A stretch of DNA of 64,000 nucleotides from JBNAVY01 sp049700195 (GTDB lineage: Bacteria > Bacillota > Thermoanaerobacteria > Thermoanaerobacterales > Thermoanaerobacteraceae): positions 15,842 to 79,841 of the forward strand of contig JBNAVY010000005.1 of NCBI GenBank assembly GCA_049700195.1. The letters run 5' to 3'. Shown here in pieces: positions 60,925 through 64,000 of the stretch. Each line of letters begins with the position of its first letter. Position 1 is the stretch's first letter. Position numbers and translations under genes: made by a program. The notes under the pieces are model-generated. The model had not been told where the DNA came from and searched no databases. It was given only the letters and a program-made list of their open reading frames with translations.

Positions 60925-62298
60925 CAATTGCATTTGATTTTTAGTTTTTATACTTAATAAACCTTCTTTTTTGTTTTCTATAAAAATTATTATTATTGAT
61001 ACTATTGGGAATATAAGGTTTAAAAAAGCATAAGGCAAATATGATGTAACTTTTACACCAAGTGCCAAAGAAGGAAGCATTGCAGCAAGGTTCCATGGTA
61101 TTATGCCTGCCAGAACAATTCCTGAGTCAGCTATAGCTCTTGTCATGTACTCTTTTTTGATATCTAAATGATGAAATGTATCAAACATTATACGTGAAGG
61201 CAGAATCACAGCAAGGGCCTGATTGCAAGCAATGATTGCCATTAGAGTACTGAGTAACATTGTAATTATATAGGCAGTTGAAGAATTTTTAATATTTTTT
61301 GCTTTATTAAATACAGATTTAATTATTCCTGTTCCCTCAAGTATACCTGATAGTGCAGTAGCAGATGAAACAACTCCTATTACTGGGAGAATTGATAGCA
61401 TACCACCACCCGAGAATATAGATTTAAATTCTGTGATGTTTGATGAATACCCTAACAAAGCAACTTTTAAAGAAAATAAAGGGTTATAGCCATTTATTAT
61501 AGAAATTATATAAGATATAGTGACTGCTATTGTCAAATTTGTTTTAGTATTTATTTTAAAAAAGGCTAGAACAATTATTAAAAAAGGTGATATAAATAAT
61601 AAAGGATTTATTTTATAAGAGCTTAAAATAATATCTCTCAGGTTTAAGTAACTGTCATGAGGTGGTATATGTATGTATAAACCAATTATGTAATAAAGTA
61701 AAGCTGATATAATATATACTGGTATTGCAGTTATAAAAAGTGATTTTATTACATTATGATTGCTAATTTCTCCCATATCAGATAACAATGCAACATTTCC
61801 AGACAAAGGAGATGTCCTATCACCAATAAATGAGCCTGAAATAATTGCGCCTGCTACTATTGGTAAAGGGTAACCTAAACCATGAGATAATCCCATTATT
61901 ACAATACCTATTGTGCTGGCAGTACCTATAGCTGTTCCTAAAATCATTGATATTATTGATGTTACTAAAAATGACATAATAAGTAGATTTTCAGGTTTTA
62001 GATATTTAGAAGAATAATATATTAAGGCAGGCAGTGTTCCATTTTGCTTCCAGAGTGCTACAAGAGCTCCTATAAGTAAAAGTATTATCATTACATTTAT
62101 TCCTCTTTTTATACCATTTACTGACATCTTTATTAAATCGCTGAAAAGATATTTATTTATATATGCAATGTTAAAAGTAAAAATATAGCTAATAAATAAT
62201 GGTATATAAGGTGGCTGATGAAAAAATAAAACTAAACACAAAGTAGTTAAAAGTATTATAGAAAAAGTAAAAACAGAAATTTTAAATTTATTTTCCAT
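60922..62298 (-). CDS. nhaC: Na+/H+ antiporter, NhaC family
   Basis: A 458-residue membrane protein with eleven to twelve hydrophobic helices. GAIISGSFIGDRTSPLSGNVALLSDM near residue 150 is the highly conserved NhaC-type segment, and IIACNQALAVILPSRIM and GIVLAGIIPWNLAAMLPSLALG are the matching blocks in the second half. It probably exchanges sodium for protons, or malate/lactate with ions, as some relatives do. It has an AAAAGGAG site and follows the KdpD-like gene with a terminator in between. Confidence 0.88.
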   Translation of the reverse strand: MENKFKISVFTFSIILLTTLCLVLFFHQPPYIPLFISYIFTFNIAYINKYLFSDLIKMSVNGIKRGINVMIILLLIGALVALWKQNGTLPALIYYSSKYLKPENLLIMSFLVTSIISMILGTAIGTASTIGIVIMGLSHGLGYPLPIVAGAIISGSFIGDRTSPLSGNVALLSDMGEISNHNVIKSLFITAIPVYIISALLYYIIGLYIHIPPHDSYLNLRDIILSSYKINPLLFISPFLIIVLAFFKINTKTNLTIAVTISYIISIINGYNPLFSLKVALLGYSSNITEFKSIFSGGGMLSILPVIGVVSSATALSGILEGTGIIKSVFNKAKNIKNSSTAYIITMLLSTLMAIIACNQALAVILPSRIMFDTFHHLDIKKEYMTRAIADSGIVLAGIIPWNLAAMLPSLALGVKVTSYLPYAFLNLIFPIVSIIIIFIENKKEGLLSIKTKNQMQL

Positions 62299-62336
62299 TG
62301 TAAATATTGCTCCTTTTTTGTTAAATTTAAAATTAT

Positions 62337-62360
62337 AAAAACTACCTTAATTAAAGGTAG
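62337..62360 (-). terminator. Terminator of the KdpD-like gene
   Basis: On the minus strand CTACCTTT pairs with AAGGTAG and runs into TTTTT (plus-strand A run at 62337-62341). Confidence 0.8.
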
Positions 62361-63500
62361 CTATCTATATGGAATAACATGTATTTCAATATCTTTAGCT
62401 TTTTTGATTATTTTTAATACGGTTGAACCTCTGAGTAAAGTTTGAAGTCTAGAGCGATATGAGTGACCAAGTATAATTTGTGTAATAAATTTTTTTGTAG
62501 CAAATTTTACAATTTCATCAGATACACTTTTTCCTTTTAAATTTACAACTTCTGCACCTAGTTGTTTTGCAAGGTTAAAATGACTTTCCAAGGTTTCCTT
62601 ATCTTTGTCTGTCAATTTTGGTGCAAATATATTTGTACAATCAACATATGCAACAATCCAATCGCATTTGAATCTTTTAGCTCTTCTTGCACCTCTTCTG
62701 ATTAATTTTTTTGATAAGGGGTTAGGAGTTATGCAGACTAAGATACGTTCATTTGTTTCCCAATTGTCAGTTATTCCATGTTCTTTCATATATTGTTCTA
62801 ATTGTTCATCTACTTCTTCAGCTGTTTGTCTCAGCATAAGTTCTCTTAGAGCATTTAAATTACCTTTTCTGAAAAAGTTACCTAGACATTGATCGACTTT
62901 GTCAAGCTTGTAAATATCTCCTCTTTTTAGTCTGTTTTGAAGGGCATCAGGAGTCAAATCAACAGCTACTATTTCATCGGCACTATCTAAAATGCTATCT
63001 GGTATTGTTTCAAGTACTGCAACTCCAGTTATTTGCTGAATAATGTCATTAAGGCTTTCTAAATGTTGGATATTTAAGGTTGTTATAACATTTATACCAT
63101 GATTTAGAAGTTCTTCTACATCTTCATATCGTTTTTTATGTTTAGATCCCGGAGCATTTGTATGTGCTAACTCATCAACGAGTACAATTTGAGGCTTTCT
63201 TTTTATTATTGCTTCAGTGTCCATTTCTTCCATGGTAATTCCGTTATATTTAACTTTTTTACGTGGTATAACTTCAAGTTCGCCTATTTGTGCTTCAGTT
63301 TCTTTTCTTCCATGCGTTTCTACAAAACCTATAACAACATCTTGTCCTCGTTTTAAACGTCTGTTTCCCTCATTTAACATTGTAAATGTTTTGCCGACTC
63401 CTGGTGCGTATCCTAAAAATATCTTAAGATGTCCCTTCTGCTGTTTTTTTACAAGTTCTAAAGCCTCTTCGGGAGTTAATCTTTTGAACTCATCACTCAT
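62361..63500 (-). CDS. KdpD-like protein without kinase domain (KdpD + Usp domains)
   Basis: A 379-residue soluble protein. The KdpD-type ATP-binding domain (about 1-215) has Walker A GYAPGVGKTFTM and Walker B IVLVDELAHTNAPGSKHKKRYED; a universal-stress-protein domain (about 245-379, starting ERILVCITPNPLSKKLIRRG) follows. The four membrane helices and the histidine kinase of full KdpD (about 900 residues) are absent, and the frame ends in a natural stop and terminator. No kdpFABC or kdpE genes are within the window. Such short forms occur in other bacteria, and some KdpD Usp domains bind c-di-AMP; this one does not show the exact published motif, so binding is uncertain. Confidence 0.85.
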   Translation of the reverse strand: MSDEFKRLTPEEALELVKKQQKGHLKIFLGYAPGVGKTFTMLNEGNRRLKRGQDVVIGFVETHGRKETEAQIGELEVIPRKKVKYNGITMEEMDTEAIIKRKPQIVLVDELAHTNAPGSKHKKRYEDVEELLNHGINVITTLNIQHLESLNDIIQQITGVAVLETIPDSILDSADEIVAVDLTPDALQNRLKRGDIYKLDKVDQCLGNFFRKGNLNALRELMLRQTAEEVDEQLEQYMKEHGITDNWETNERILVCITPNPLSKKLIRRGARRAKRFKCDWIVAYVDCTNIFAPKLTDKDKETLESHFNLAKQLGAEVVNLKGKSVSDEIVKFATKKFITQIILGHSYRSRLQTLLRGSTVLKIIKKAKDIEIHVIPYR

Positions 63501-63585
63501 TAATTTTGCACGCCCTTTTTAAAATTATTCATGATTTTATAGTTTCTTATATTTAAATAATAATATTAATAAGTCTAAAAATCAA

Positions 63586-63610
63586 TAAAAAGAAGGAGCA
63601 AAAGCCCCTT
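63586..63610 (-). terminator. Terminator of the rubredoxin gene
   Basis: On the minus strand AAGGGGC and GCTCCTT form a hairpin with a TTTT loop, followed by CTTTTTATT. It starts at the rubredoxin stop codon. Confidence 0.82.
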
Positions 63611-63767
63611 ACATTTTTTCAAACATATCCTTTCCTACTCCGCAATCAGGACAGACCCAATCATCGGGAAGATTTTCAAAAGGTGTTCCTGGTTCTATAC
63701 CTTGTGATGGATCACCTTCGTTAGGGTCATATATGTATCCGCAAACTGTGCATTCCCATTTTTCCAT
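63609..63767 (-). CDS. Rubredoxin
   Basis: A 52-residue electron carrier with one iron bound by four cysteines in CTVCGY and CPDCGVGKDMFEKM. The acidic middle (DPNEGDPSQGIEPGTPFENLPDDW) is standard. The ATG at 63767 follows AAGGGGG by eight bases; the longer open frame upstream has no support. In anaerobes, rubredoxin passes electrons to oxygen- or peroxide-reducing proteins. It is monocistronic. Confidence 0.95.
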   Translation of the reverse strand: MEKWECTVCGYIYDPNEGDPSQGIEPGTPFENLPDDWVCPDCGVGKDMFEKM

Positions 63768-63797
63768 TGAGTAATACCCCCTTTGATATTTTACTAT

Positions 63798-63827
63798 ATT
63801 ATAACAGAAATCAAATACTAAAATCAA
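63798..63827 (-). promoter_or_regulatory. Predicted promoter of the rubredoxin gene
   Basis: On the minus strand TTGATT (63827-63822) and TATAAT (63803-63798) are 18 bases apart. Confidence 0.5.
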
Positions 63828-63862
63828 GAGGGGCATGTTAGTATCTTTCATAAAAAAAATTC

Positions 63863-63891
63863 TTGACTTTAAAGTTTCAAAGTGATAACAT
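63863..63891 (+). promoter_or_regulatory. Predicted promoter of the S-box transcript
   Basis: TTGACT (63863-63868), a 17-base spacer and TAACAT (63886-63891) precede the riboswitch by about 32 bases. Confidence 0.5.
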
Positions 63892-63923
63892 ATTTACAAT
63901 ATGAAAAAAATATTTTAAATAGC

Positions 63924-64000
63924 CTCTTATCAAGAGCGGTGGAGGGACTGGCCCGATGAAACCCGGCAACCGGCATTTATATGCGTCTGGTGCCAAATCC
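63924..64000 (+). promoter_or_regulatory. SAM-I (S-box) riboswitch, cut by window end
   Basis: CTCTTATCAAGAGCGGTGG is followed by AGGGACTGGCCCGATGAAACCC, GGCAACCGGCAT and GGTGCCAAATCC, all core elements of the S-box in order (three- and four-way stem parts P1 to P3). The P1 closing strand and the expression platform lie outside the window. The controlled gene, probably for methionine or SAM synthesis or transport, would start downstream. Confidence 0.93.

Noticed and set aside
1..64000. Mobile elements, CRISPR arrays, prophage, tRNA or rRNA genes
   Set aside because: No transposase or integrase motifs, evenly spaced repeats, phage modules or tRNA cloverleaf with T-loop consensus were recognised by eye. 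A tRNA scan would be needed to exclude a diverged one.

Overview
The window is AT-rich DNA (about 30% GC by eye) with densely packed operons, strong GGAGG-type ribosome-binding sites, many TTG and GTG starts and U-tailed hairpin terminators. The gene content points to an anaerobic, spore-forming member of the Clostridia, possibly thermophilic. Pointers are ferredoxin-dependent 2-oxoacid oxidoreductases, PPi-dependent phosphofructokinase, rubredoxin, YtaF and Spo0E-type sporulation proteins, a glmS ribozyme and an S-box. No rRNA, tRNA, CRISPR array, insertion sequence or prophage was seen.

Layout. (1) 1-4.4 kb: tail of a chemotaxis receptor, then hutU-ftcD-hutI for histidine breakdown. The last folate step (fchA) lies apart at 12.3 kb, and hutH is not in the window. 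(2) 4.4-12.2 kb: an oligosaccharide ABC importer with an oligo-1,6-glucosidase on the minus strand, divergent from a YesMN-type two-component system, with a consensus CcpA site between them. (3) 13-21.4 kb: nucleoside scavenging, with lipoprotein, ABC ATPase, two permeases, a GntR regulator, cytidine deaminase, phosphopentomutase and pyrimidine-nucleoside phosphorylase. (4) 21.5-24.2 kb: a chemotaxis receptor behind a sigma-D-like promoter, then an unusual chimera in which half of a phosphonomutase-like barrel is joined in frame to one and a half PTS-regulation domains, behind a leader that looks like an antiterminator target.

(5) 24.3-39.6 kb: a long amino-acid and organic-acid block. It starts with a homocitrate/Re-citrate-type synthase and an aconitase. 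Two butyrate-kinase genes, two phosphotransacylase genes, two near-duplicate leucine dehydrogenase genes, an orphan P-loop ATPase, a four-subunit VOR and a two-subunit IOR follow. Together these would turn branched-chain and aromatic amino acids into acyl-CoAs and then into acids plus ATP, with electrons going to NADH and ferredoxin. (6) 39.7-43.8 kb: plsC, glmM and glmS, with a glmS ribozyme before glmS. (7) 44-49.7 kb: YjbQ-like protein, a LysM/PG-binding beta-lactamase-fold protein, peroxiredoxin, ytaF, a DUF503 protein, divergent XRE regulators, a Spo0E-like protein and a small gene with Spo0A/sigma-H-like upstream signals.

(8) 49.8-58.9 kb: acpS, nnr, a lipoprotein, a MazEF-type toxin-antitoxin pair, a secreted unknown protein, then a cell-surface cluster (DUF5693, CsaB-like, TagA-like, YitT). 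(9) 59-64 kb: a DUF2148 Fe-S protein, PPi-type phosphofructokinase, NhaC-type antiporter, a KdpD-like protein without a kinase domain, rubredoxin, and an S-box (SAM-I) riboswitch cut by the window edge.

The best candidate for something undescribed is the chimera with its leader (23.15-24.19 kb). Next come a 16-bp inverted repeat that would hide the ytaF start codon, the ATPase inside the VOR cluster, and the apparent sporulation-linked XRE/Spo0E/0A-box region.
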